DNA from: Galdieria sulphuraria | Lineage: Eukaryota > Rhodophyta > Bangiophyceae > Galdieriales > Galdieriaceae | DNA: 64,000 nt | Direction of reading: 5' to 3' | Assembly: GCF_000341285.1 (NCBI RefSeq) | Contig: NW_005178417.1 | Span: forward strand, 27,854-91,853 | Part shown: piece after piece, positions 52,640 through 62,450 of the stretch | Position numbering within the stretch: position 1 is the first letter of the stretch | Layout of the letters: each line of letters opens with the position of its first letter | Notes under the pieces: generated by a model | What the model was told of the DNA's origin: nothing | The model's database searches: none | The model's input: only the letters and a program-made list of their open reading frames with translations | Made by a program: the position numbers and the translations under genes

Positions 52640-53907
52640 ATGGACTGCCCTGTCGTTTCAAAGTCTGTAGAAATATTTTTTGTTCAAACTCTTTCTTCAG
52701 CTTTCAACAAGAGCTTTGAGAAATACTTCAAGAGCTGTTTTAGGAACATCGCAGATTCGAAGCGTATAAAGGGTTTTGCTTATCCAAGCCGAGGTATGTT
52801 GGTCAAAATGTGCAACGTTCAACCAAACGAAGGGAAAAAGGACTTGTCGTCACGAGCTCCCGATCAAACTAGAAAGTTAGATTCTTCTCAAAATGCGAAT
52901 TCTGCTTATGGTTCCTGTGGAGGCAATAACAATTTTGGAAGTCGTCACTTTTCACAAGGCTCCGAGGGAGATCCAAGCAACGATGTCGAATTTCCCCTTC
53001 CAGTTGCCAAACTCTTCCAGAAATACAATCTCACATCGTCAGCGTTCCCTGAAGATCTTGTACTATTGCTAAAGAGCGATGCATTATCCCCATTGCAGTT
53101 GGAAAAGATTGCTTTGATAGGAACTAACTCTCTGTATTGCTTCCTGTGCAAAGTCATACCTGGGCTGTGGCCTCGACTTATAGGGAACCCTCGTTTTGAG
53201 TTTTCATTGTTTGCAGAAGTTTTGATTGGTGTGACGACCAAAACTTTGTCGGAAATCCGAAAGAGAGGAAAAAGTTTCCAAAAAGAGTTTGACTTTTATT
53301 TGAGCGACATTTCTTTGGAGATAATTGGCGACATAGCATTGGTTTGGCTTCTATCTCCTGTGTTTACATTTCAAGGCCCTGCTCCACGTAAGTTTTCAAT
53401 CGTTTGTTTTTGTGTTAATATGAAGCGTCATAGAGATAAAACAATTTGCTCTTCCAAAGCATTTCTTAGAACGCGGCTCATACAGTTGGTTGCAACGATT
53501 GTTAGCGTTCTCTTCGAAATCTTTTCAGTTTGCATTGGTAGGGTTTTGTGCATCGGTCATAGGTCATGGAATAACTACTGGACTGGTTGAAATGCGGAGG
53601 CGGAAGAATCCTGCAAGTATCTCTGATGTGCATCTAGCACCAGTCTTATCCAATTCTACACAGTGGGGATTGTTTATGGGTATTTCTAGTAACTCGAGGT
53701 AGGATTGAAAAATTGTCTTTCGTTCAAATGGATAATGTCTTTTGAAGGTATCAGTTAGTAAATGGAATTGAAGCACAAGTTATAGATCGGCTATTTGAAA
53801 GAACTTCTCTTTTGGCTTCTGTTTGCTGTTTTCTTTTAAGATGCATCAATTCTTATGTTGGAGGACTCCACTGGATTCAATGGGCTAGGCACTCAGGTAT
53901 TCAATAG
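52640..53907 (+). CDS. RETICULATA-related plastid envelope protein (DUF3411)
   Basis: Plant members are inner-envelope proteins needed for leaf and plastid development. Exons 52640-53387, 53470-53698 and 53748-53907 (82 and 49 nt introns) give 378 residues. The N-terminus is basic and Ser-rich, suitable as a transit peptide, followed by a low-complexity Asn/Ser/Gly stretch. The DUF3411 core runs from about 165: LFAEVLIGVTTKTLSEIRKR, FQKEFDFYLSDISLEIIGDI, SKSFQFALVGFCASVIGHGI, LAPVLSNSTQWGLFMGISSN, YQLVNGIEAQVIDRLF and GGLHWIQWARHSGI. Four hydrophobic segments are expected. It converges with GPN3, the stops being about 21 bp apart. Confidence 0.88.
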
Positions 53908-53928
53908 AGAAACTTGAAAACTTTCGAA

Positions 53929-54850
53929 TTATGGAAGAATATCACTATCACGAACTTCAGCATCTTCTCCATACTGAATAGCTTGGTCAATCTGGCTAAA
54001 AACAAACGATATGCTTTCCGGTTCTTGGATATTGAGAGGAATAAATTGCGTCAAAGAGTAATCTTCGATGAGTTGCGAAAGTGCCTATGTAAAAGGCTAG
54101 TAATCAATAAAGCCTCTAAAAGTACTTGAGCAAACCTGGTTCAAACGATAAAACTTTTGGGGGACAGTGACATATAAAGCTTCCAAAAGTTGTGTCATAT
54201 CCGGACAAATAAAATTGTCATCCTCTTCGTCCGGAAAGTTGTCTGAAGTATCACCCTTTACTAAATCCATCTTAGTAAGAATGTTCACATGTGGTATCTC
54301 TAGTTGCAACATGGTGGATAATGCTGACAAACAACCTCCCAGATATTTGTTGGGATCGCATAAAACTTGGGAGTCCAGTAAATAAACTCCGCAAAGTTGA
54401 AAACCCAGCTGCTTCAAGGCTACGGTAAAGTCTCTCATAAAAGAATAGTGCGTATACAATTCGATCTGGCCAGGACAATCAAATATCACATAATCATCTT
54501 CCAAAAGGCCACAGAGAATCTCTTCAAGCCATTCAAAGTTTTCTAATAAATATTCCATGCAATAAACAAGGGCACCGTTCGGACCCAAGGTAAGTTCTTC
54601 TTCTACATGCTCAACAGAAATGAGCTCCCTTATATCAGCGTAAGCAGAATAGCTATAGTTTTCGGCCGCCTAAACAAAAAGAACAAAAAATGATAAGGTC
54701 TTGTGGTTTGTAAAAGAAAAAACTACTTACAGGATCTAGATTGACAACAATAACATTTCGTGCACTATCGAGAGCGCGCTGCTGAAGAGTAAAACAGTAC
54801 GTGCTTTTGCCACACCCAGCTGGGCCCATAACTACTTGTCCAAAAAGCAT
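53929..54850 (-). CDS. GPN3: GPN-loop GTPase 3
   Basis: Small GTPase of the GPN family, needed with GPN1 for RNA polymerase II assembly and nuclear import. Exons 54731-54850, 54136-54669 and 53929-54084 (61 and 51 nt introns) give 269 residues. Marks are the P-loop [37 protein letters not shown], the GPN loop [31 protein letters not shown], the NKxD-equivalent LTKMDL, and a C-terminus [14 protein letters not shown] ... [11 protein letters not shown]. The QxVMGPAG start and the ending identify GPN3 rather than GPN1 or GPN2. Confidence 0.94.
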
Positions 54851-55731
54851 GTTGCGAGTTGACTAAAAACAAAGGGTTTCGCTGCTTTCACCTTTCGAAG
54901 CTCAACCACGGCTTCTCTATCCACTCCAATAATTTTTGCTGTAAAGAAATCAATCTCTACAATTCTTTTTTTAAACCTTTTGAGAGAGCTTTGACAGGAT
55001 TACGAGTTTGTCACCTTGGAGCTCTATGAACTCTTCTCAACATGCGCACAACCGTGACTAAAATAAAGACCGACAACACCCAACTACTTGTATTCCTAGT
55101 GATTTTCTTGTATATGGTCCGCTTCTGAAATATTTTAACTGTTTTCAACTGTAACAAAAGTACAACCCATGTGTTACTGTGAAGTGGCCTAGTTTAAGTG
55201 ATAGTTTGTTTTTTGGGTATTCATATTCTAATCTTCTGACTATATGCCTTGGAGTTTGAGATTCTCTTCAAAGCTTCAAAATATTCTCTTCCGGTTGACA
55301 AAGTTTATTGACAAATAGAAGTTTGTTTACTGAGCTGAAAAGTTGGGCTCCTAATCAATCATTGAACATGATAATCAACTGATTCAAAAATTTCTGCTTT
55401 ACGAGAGCTCGTTTCTCAAAAGAGAAAAACAAAGCCTAGTTGGTCCTCAAGTTACCAATGATTATGTTTCTAAATAGTCTGACCCCAGTTTAGCATACCT
55501 CTTTAAAAAATTTTAAGAACAATTTTAACAGAGCCTGAGTATTGAAAATGCAGCTCTCTAAGATCCCCTTTTTATTCTTGTGGATGCCAGGCTTTCCATT
55601 TGCAAAGGTATGAAACAAAAAAATCTGCCATGAAAGAAAAACTTAAAAAAACAAACTCTCTCAAAAGTTTACAACAAAGCAAATCAACAAACACACTCTC
55701 AGAACAAACAATAAATGCTATCTTTAACGCT
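54851..55731. other. Intergenic, nothing recognised
   Basis: About 880 bp. The half next to 54850 is the GPN3 promoter; the rest leads to the 3' end of the phosphoesterase gene. Short frames at 55572-55800 on both strands overlap that gene's end and have no similarity. Confidence 0.45.
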
Positions 55732-56976
55732 CTATTTGCCAAAGAATTCATGCAAGACCTTAACTTGACGATCGTCACTGGTGTATCCCAGATAATCTAA
55801 ACCATAGGAGGCCTCAATAGTCTTTAGCAAGTTGTAATGATTATATTTTCCATAAGTCACAATATGATATGGGTTTTCTCTGGATATTACAATCAGTGGA
55901 ACCTTTCCACCTCCATAATAGCCATCAATGAGGAAGGAATGATCCGCAAAAGAAAAATTAGTGGAATAAATGTAGGCTGTATCTGGTCCTCCTTCAGTAA
56001 AGACATTTAACTCTTCATTATAATTGGCTTCATCCCAAGTGACAATTATGACCGAGTTCCCTGTCCAACTAGGAGAGTTTACAATTTTGGGAATCCACTC
56101 TCGAAGAAATTCATCTCCTTTTTTCCATAAATTATTGATATTGACACAATTCTTAGAAGTATTTTTGGTATTATAGCAATATGCCAGTTTCTTAGGAGTG
56201 TTGGGATATTCAGTTACTGCTGGACACACATCGGAGCCTCCATGCATATCGTGACAGATGTCAGGGGAAATAAAAACGTATTCTGGAACATTGCAGGAAT
56301 ACAAATCTTGTTCTAGCTCTTCTAAAGGTGGAATATTTGCAGCTCTTACTGGATCTTGGAAAATTTGAGGATAAAATAAGAACGGCACATGCTCTTGAAG
56401 CCAAACAAAGCTACTATTTTGAGGATATGAAGAGCTGCCTTTGTAGCCTGCATAAGGAATAGATTGTGCATAGTTCTTCCAGCCAAGTCCTTTCTCTTCC
56501 AATTTGTCTGCAATACAAGTATGGTCAAAGACTTGCTTTGTTGAATCATTATGACTCCACCAGTTGCTTCCAGAAGTAAGAGCAATATAATTAGGCAGGC
56601 TAGTATGAGTAATTCCATAATATTCTGCTGCGAAACCAAAATGTTGTATCAGCAAATTGATAAATGGCATATTTTCATTTCCAAGTATCACGTCATTTCC
56701 GCTGTTTTCCATCATGAAGATGAACACATGATCGAATGGCCTGACACCTTCCTTACCATGAATATAAGAGAGGTTCTTTTTAGGACATTGAAAGCTACTT
56801 GCAGAGAATATTCCCATCTTTTGTAAAACTTCCGTTCCATTCTCAATAGGAGCTTTTGAGGGTGCCGGGGATAGTACAGTGGTTTGCTGTGTTGAATTGA
56901 AGCTGCCGAATGCATTTTGGTAAAAATTCACTTGAAAAAGAAGTAAGACAGCCAATATTGATGTAAATGATTTCAT
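55732..56976 (-). CDS. Secreted phosphoesterase / acid phosphatase (PF04185 type)
   Basis: Predicted extracellular phosphomonoesterase of the alkaline-phosphatase superfamily branch that includes acid phosphatase A and phospholipase C-like enzymes. Single exon, 414 residues. A signal peptide is clear at 1-24 (MKSFTSILAVLLLFQVNFYQ). A Ser/Pro/Thr linker precedes the catalytic domain with FDHVFIFMMENSGND (metal and nucleophile region), ITHTSLPNYIALTSGS, VFISPDICHDMHGG, VIIVTWDEANYNEE (metal ligands) and VPLIVIS. Seven or so N-glycosylation sequons suit secretion. Use in phosphate scavenging from acid hot-spring water is inference. No introns are present. Confidence 0.85.
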   Translation of the reverse strand: MKSFTSILAVLLLFQVNFYQNAFGSFNSTQQTTVLSPAPSKAPIENGTEVLQKMGIFSASSFQCPKKNLSYIHGKEGVRPFDHVFIFMMENSGNDVILGNENMPFINLLIQHFGFAAEYYGITHTSLPNYIALTSGSNWWSHNDSTKQVFDHTCIADKLEEKGLGWKNYAQSIPYAGYKGSSSYPQNSSFVWLQEHVPFLFYPQIFQDPVRAANIPPLEELEQDLYSCNVPEYVFISPDICHDMHGGSDVCPAVTEYPNTPKKLAYCYNTKNTSKNCVNINNLWKKGDEFLREWIPKIVNSPSWTGNSVIIVTWDEANYNEELNVFTEGGPDTAYIYSTNFSFADHSFLIDGYYGGGKVPLIVISRENPYHIVTYGKYNHYNLLKTIEASYGLDYLGYTSDDRQVKVLHEFFGK

Positions 56977-57654
56977 AGCAAATATCTACAACTCATTAGT
57001 AATTTACACATTACATTTCCCTGCTTTAAGGGCTGAGCAAGCTATGAATTTGGTCTACTGAATATTCAGAGATGCGATTCTGATAAAAGTTGTCTGACAT
57101 TGATTCAAAGGTACCCTTGGAAAATTGACATTGAGTGTCTTTCCAAAGAGCCAGTCCTCTTAACGGCTGTATCATATATTCTCTTTAGCAAACATCCGTC
57201 AATACTTGCATAATATTCTAGGCATTTTGCCTCAGAGAGGGCTACCGCAAGAAAGACCGTATATTTTTAAGAATCCTTTACCCTTCCTCAAGCTTATTTC
57301 AACAAAAAGACAAAAATGATGAAAGTCTGTTCCATTAGTCATTGTAGAGATGCTGCTCATCAATGAGACAACGTGGTTATTGGACATACAAGGTTCGTTT
57401 TATTCTAATACAAATTCTAACAACACATCGACTTTTTTTTAACAAGTTAAAAAGTTTGATAGTGAATTCTAACCAAAGCTCAGTTTGCTGCCTTGAACAC
57501 AAACTTGTTGCTGCAGCTGTGGTTATCAATTCATTTCAGGCTCTTTTCAAGAGTTCATGTAATACAAGGTTAAGAACCCACTTCCTTCACAAAATGTAGA
57601 ACTTTCAATATTTCGCGGCTAACAACTTAGCATTCAATAAAGAATAAGACATTC
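56977..57654. other. Intergenic, nothing recognised
   Basis: Spacer of about 680 bp upstream of the phosphoesterase gene and downstream of the broken NTPase copy. AT-rich with no recognised feature. Confidence 0.45.
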
Positions 57655-59778
57655 CTAAATATTCTTGAAACGAGATGAAACTATTTCTTGTAGTGTTGAA
57701 ATGCCAATATTTCTCGAATGCGGATTATCCACAGACTTGAAAGCGTTACTTACATTCAATAAAATATCTTTGGCAATAAAGTTTTCCACGTCGGCTTCAG
57801 AAAGAATAACCAATTCACAGTTGTGAGGAATCAAGAAATCTCCAACACCATCGCCAGATGAATAACAACGACAAGAATGATTCACGTCCTCAGATACATT
57901 TGTAGCCAACTTGGTACTCATAATAATCAACATACAATGCCATGTAGGATGACTAGTCAATACTTGATCATGCACTGGTTTCAAAAACTTGTGAGCTTCT
58001 TCCAAAATTTCATTCCATAGAATACCATTACGACTCCATCGGCCTTTACAAGCAATACTCACAATCATCAAGTTCTTCTCATTCGTTCTTCCATGCAACT
58101 TGAATAATATATCTGGAATATGGGATGTTGAATGAAATGGAATATATATCTTTTCAAATTCTAACATTTCTTCCACTATCCTTTCCCATTCATCATTGCT
58201 TCCAAATGTCATTCTCTCTGTTCCTGATACAGTTCTGGTATAATGTATAGATTTCATATAATAAGCAGCAGATTCGGAAGAAAATTGCAAACTCATTTCA
58301 TTCCAAACACGAGACAATTGACCAAGAGTAGAAAACATTGAGCTGTTTGTAGGATGCCGACAAAAATGTAAATAAAACAGTGTAGCAATAAGACCTTCCA
58401 AAATTCGACATTTCGACTCATAAAAGAATTCAACAGATTGAGACTTGAGAGTTTGTAAAAGTAACCATTCTAAACGATCATCCTTTAAGCCTTGGTCAAT
58501 ATATTCAATCAGTAACTTGGGAATCAACACTTCGTAGCGTTCGTTGCGGTCTGGTTCTATAACCAAACGACGATAGAGACACATATCTGTAACTAGATCA
58601 AACAAAAACACATCAGAATTTGAGCTTATTTGCACAGTTTCATCAAAATCAAATCGAATACGATACAAAGATAATAACGTAAGCATTCTTAACAAGCGCT
58701 TACGCTGCTCACTGAGACTTATCAGACGAGGTAAGAATGGCGCAACACAATAATTTGTTACTGAAAGATCATTCATTATGATCAAGAAGGTTTCCTTAGA
58801 TAATAAGAAATTGTTGTTGGATGATTTATACAGCAAAAGGTAACTGATTGCTCGAACAAGTAAACCAGGAACACCACCAGTCAATTCCAACAACAATTCT
58901 GCAAGTTCACTAGTTGAGAAGTCTTCGTGACAAAGAATTTCTGAAAACTTTGGGCTCCCAGTGAATAAAAAGGAAGAACTTTTCTCCAAATGTTCCACGA
59001 TACTATGGTTCTCAAGCGGCGCAAGAGGAATAAACACTAACTGAACCCTTGAGACTGAAGCTACGTAATTGTATATATTTGAATGCCCTCACTATTCCCA
59101 ACAACAATAAAAAACAAGTCGGGTTCTTCGCACAACTCACGAACAATACCGAGAAAGCCGTTGGACAATCCAAACACACCACTGTCAATCTGATCCAGCT
59201 CGAAAGAAAATTGCCAAAGCATCAAACACACCAAGTTCATCAAAAGCTACCAAAAGAAATTGATCGGAAGGAATGCCAAAAGTCTTCCGTAGCTCCGGAA
59301 TTAGAAAGCTTGGATAGGGAGGAATGTGTCTGTAGGCTTCGTCAGGCTTCATAAACGGTAGACCCATCTGATTACAAGCTGATCGGTACAATAAATAGTA
59401 GACTGCCCACTTTAGGTTGCGTTTTTCTTCGATGGGTCGAGTTGGCTTCATCTCCCTTAAATCCACATAAAGCAACGAAGCCCTTTTTAATTTCTCCAAG
59501 AAACCTCTTCGGTTGGCCTTCTCAGACTCACAAACGTAATCGAGACCTATCAGTGCACTTTCACCCATATTATTCACCAGTTCCAAGTAACTTTGTACGA
59601 ATTTTGTCTTCCCACTTCCGAAGAGGTGAGGACCAAAGGGTATGACTGGTTTGAAAGGGCGACCAAGTTTACGGAGAGTGTATAGCTGAAATAACTGCAG
59701 TGTTACTACGCCAACATCATTTTCTCGGTGTACTACAACCACGTCATATAAGGTTTCTGGTTCAAATTCACTAGACAT
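57655..59778 (-). pseudogene. Broken tandem copy of the large P-loop NTPase gene
   Basis: Paralogue of the intact gene at 60336-62450, aligned over its full length. From ATG 59778 it encodes an N-terminus with Walker A GSGKTKF, the conserved ASLLYVDLRE, SACNQMGLPFMK and Walker B FLLVAFDELGVFD. The frame then breaks near 59210 by one extra base relative to the paralogue. A second break near 59055 (two extra bases or one missing) follows the sequence DLFFIVVGNSEG. A long third frame (57655-59037) holds the rest, including the GGVPGLL motif and the C-terminal IPDILFKL ... IACKGRW block. No intron fits either break. It is probably a recently inactivated copy, though two sequencing errors would look the same. 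Confidence 0.75.
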
Positions 59779-60335
59779 ATCGTACGCTGTGAAGTAAACT
59801 ATGCGACAGTAAAATACAACAATGATCAATCAATCTTCTTTAATAGTTTCCAATGCTCAAACTCTTGATTGAGACGAAAGTCTTTTGAAGCTTTGAACAA
59901 GTCTTGATAAGAACATGATTTGCCTTTTAGATAAAAAAGTATCTTTCTCATTTTTTTTGTAATAAAGAGTAGATATTGGTTTGTGTGCAATTGTGTATAA
60001 AAACAACTTCTCTGAGCTATTAGAAAATAGACCAGCTGAGGAACTTTCAACTTAAGGCGAACCATAAATAAAGTATTTGACGAATACAAGACCTTGTATA
60101 AAACCCATTTATCAACACTTTGGGACACTCTCCTGAGAAGTAACAAGAAGCAAACAAGACCTGTCAAACTGTGACAGTGACTTTTGCAACAATAGGCTTA
60201 TTTTGATTTTAGTGGTTAGTACCATATTAAGACAATAATCCTCAGAGTGAAAGCAAATAAGCTGTAACCAAATTTCAAACATACAAAAAAAAGTTTACTT
60301 GCTCTTCAAAACAAAGGGAAAGACTGAGTTAGAAT
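59779..60335. other. Spacer between the two NTPase copies
   Basis: 557 bp between the tandem copies; it should be the promoter of the broken copy and the 3' end of the intact one. A 113-codon minus-strand frame here (59826-60167) is rich in Leu, Phe and Lys and has no counterpart beside the other copy. Confidence 0.4.
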
Positions 60336-62450
60336 CTATTGCCAACTTAAGAAACTGTTACGGATTCTACCAAGTAAATCTAATCCAAAATCCCAAAAAG
60401 TAGGATTACGAGAAACATGAAATGCTCTTTCAAGTCCACTCAATATTTCTTCGTCAATCAGCATTTGGACATCTCTTTCACAAAGAATAACAAGTTCACA
60501 ATTATCAGGTACTTTGAAAGAATCATTTCCAATAAACATTCCACTGGAGTAACAACGACTCTGACTACCCAACTCATTAGAAACATTCAATGATAACTTT
60601 GTACTAACGATAATAAGCATACAATGATGATAATCCATTGCACTGGATAAGACTTGATCATAAACAGGATCTAAAAATTTCTTGGCTTCATCTATAATAT
60701 CTGACCAGCCAATTCCTTCCGACCTCCAACGTCCTTTACATGCAACTCCAACAGTAAGAACTTTGGGTTCCACAGGAGATTGTAATTTGAATATAATATC
60801 AGGACTATAAGAAGTAGCGTCCAAAAGAATGTAAATAGTCTCTAAATAAAGTGTCTCTCGAATAATGTTATTCCATTCAGCATTGGCAAAAGTTCTTCGA
60901 CTCTTGTTCGATTCACTTCTTGTTTCTCTAGAACTAACAACAGACTTCATATAGTGAATAGGTGATATTGTACTGATTGGAAGTTTCATTTGTTTCCATA
61001 TCGGAGACAACTGACACAACAAATCCCTCAACTCATTTCGATTCTTTGAAGACAACATCAAAACTAGTCGTAAAGCAACAATTCCTTCAAATACACGACA
61101 CTTTGAATAGAAGAAACAATCTACTGGTTCGACATCAAGTGATCCAAGAAGTATCTTTTCCAAAGAAGAGATAGAAGGGTCGTTCTTGAAGATTACAACA
61201 AATACTTTCGGAATCAGGACTTGAAAAGTATTCTCGTCAATAGGATATCGATATAATCCCATCTCAGTGACGGCATCATATAAAAAGGACTCCGAGGTCA
61301 ATCTATCATCTACTTTAGACGGTATACGATAAAGAGCCATCATCAAAAGTAAATCAAAAACACTTCTTCTATCTTCGTCCAAAATCAATATTCGTTCCAC
61401 AAATGGTTCAGCACAAATTCTTCGGAAATCATAGTCATTCATACAAGTCAAACATTCTTCTTTCGATATAAAAGGCTGATTTCTTGCTACTATATAATTC
61501 AAAAGCATATTTACTGCACGAGTCAACAAACCAGGAACTCCACCTGTACATTCCAATAATGAGTCTGCCAATTCATTTACTGAAAATGAAGAACTACATA
61601 AGACATTACAAACCGGAACTTGAGTAGGTGTCTTTAGAAGACTCTTTTCAAGGAACTCAACGATACTGGAAGCGTCCAAAGGTGATAAAGAAATAAAATG
61701 TAGTATGACTTTTGATACAGAAGAGACATAATTCTTAATACTTAAACCCTTGCTCTTCCCAACAACAATAAAAAACAAGTCGGGTTCTTTGCACAATTGA
61801 CTAATGATACCGAAAAAGTCATTGTAAGGTCGAACCACACCTTTGTCATTCTTCTCCAGTTCAAACAAAGTTCCCTTTGTATCAAACACACCAACTTCGT
61901 CAATTGCCAACAAAAGAAATTGATCGGAAGGAATGCCCAAAATCGAACGAAGCTCTCCAACTAAAAAACAGGGACAGGGAGGAATGTGTCTATAGACTTC
62001 ATCAGCCTTCATAAACGGTAGACCCATCTGATTACAAGCTGATCCGAACAATAAATAGTAGACTGCCCACTCCAGGTTGCGAAAAAACTCTATCGGGACT
62101 GTGGGCTCCAACCCCCTCAAATCCACATAAAGCAATGAAGCCCTCTTCAAATTCTCCAAAAAGGCTCTCCTCAAAGGGTCCGAAGCAAACGTCGACAGAA
62201 AAGTTTCACCAAACCTTTGCACCAACTCCAAATAGGTTCGGGCAAAGGTCGTTTTGCCCGAGCCAAAGAGATGGGGGGCAAATGGTATGGTCAAGCGATA
62301 GTTGCAACTACTCGTTACACCCCTGAGTTGTTCTCTGTTGCTATGAAGATCATACAGTTCTTCTGTCACTCGAAAAACATCTCTTTCACGATCTACCACA
62401 ACAGACTTAAACTTGTCCACAGCTTCCCACTTTTCATCCAAACTCGCCAT
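60336..62450 (-). CDS. Large P-loop NTPase of unknown function, intact tandem copy
   Basis: Single exon, 704 residues from the first in-frame ATG. Walker A HLFGSGKTTF is at about 60-69 and Walker B FLLLAIDEVGVFD at 178-190. DLFFIVVGKSKG near 224 has the hydrophobic-strand look of sensor 1. A GGVPGLLTRAV motif at 303-313 resembles the GGxPRxL segment of STAND and RHS/Crinkler-type NTPases. The middle (350-500) is helical. The C-terminal domain has SPDIIFKL (550-555) and VLTVGVACKGRW (564-575), spaced like a PD-(D/E)xK nuclease fold, but the acidic residue before the Lys is replaced (ACK). I know no named family for the whole. Archaeal-type ATPase families are expanded in Galdieria; membership there is untested. 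Confidence 0.7.
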   Translation of the reverse strand: MASLDEKWEAVDKFKSVVVDRERDVFRVTEELYDLHSNREQLRGVTSSCNYRLTIPFAPHLFGSGKTTFARTYLELVQRFGETFLSTFASDPLRRAFLENLKRASLLYVDLRGLEPTVPIEFFRNLEWAVYYLLFGSACNQMGLPFMKADEVYRHIPPCPCFLVGELRSILGIPSDQFLLLAIDEVGVFDTKGTLFELEKNDKGVVRPYNDFFGIISQLCKEPDLFFIVVGKSKGLSIKNYVSSVSKVILHFISLSPLDASSIVEFLEKSLLKTPTQVPVCNVLCSSSFSVNELADSLLECTGGVPGLLTRAVNMLLNYIVARNQPFISKEECLTCMNDYDFRRICAEPFVERILILDEDRRSVFDLLLMMALYRIPSKVDDRLTSESFLYDAVTEMGLYRYPIDENTFQVLIPKVFVVIFKNDPSISSLEKILLGSLDVEPVDCFFYSKCRVFEGIVALRLVLMLSSKNRNELRDLLCQLSPIWKQMKLPISTISPIHYMKSVVSSRETRSESNKSRRTFANAEWNNIIRETLYLETIYILLDATSYSPDIIFKLQSPVEPKVLTVGVACKGRWRSEGIGWSDIIDEAKKFLDPVYDQVLSSAMDYHHCMLIIVSTKLSLNVSNELGSQSRCYSSGMFIGNDSFKVPDNCELVILCERDVQMLIDEEILSGLERAFHVSRNPTFWDFGLDLLGRIRNSFLSWQ

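Noticed and set aside
59826-60167. 113-codon minus-strand frame between the NTPase copies
   Set aside because: Low-complexity Leu/Phe/Lys composition and no counterpart in the other copy; likely chance.
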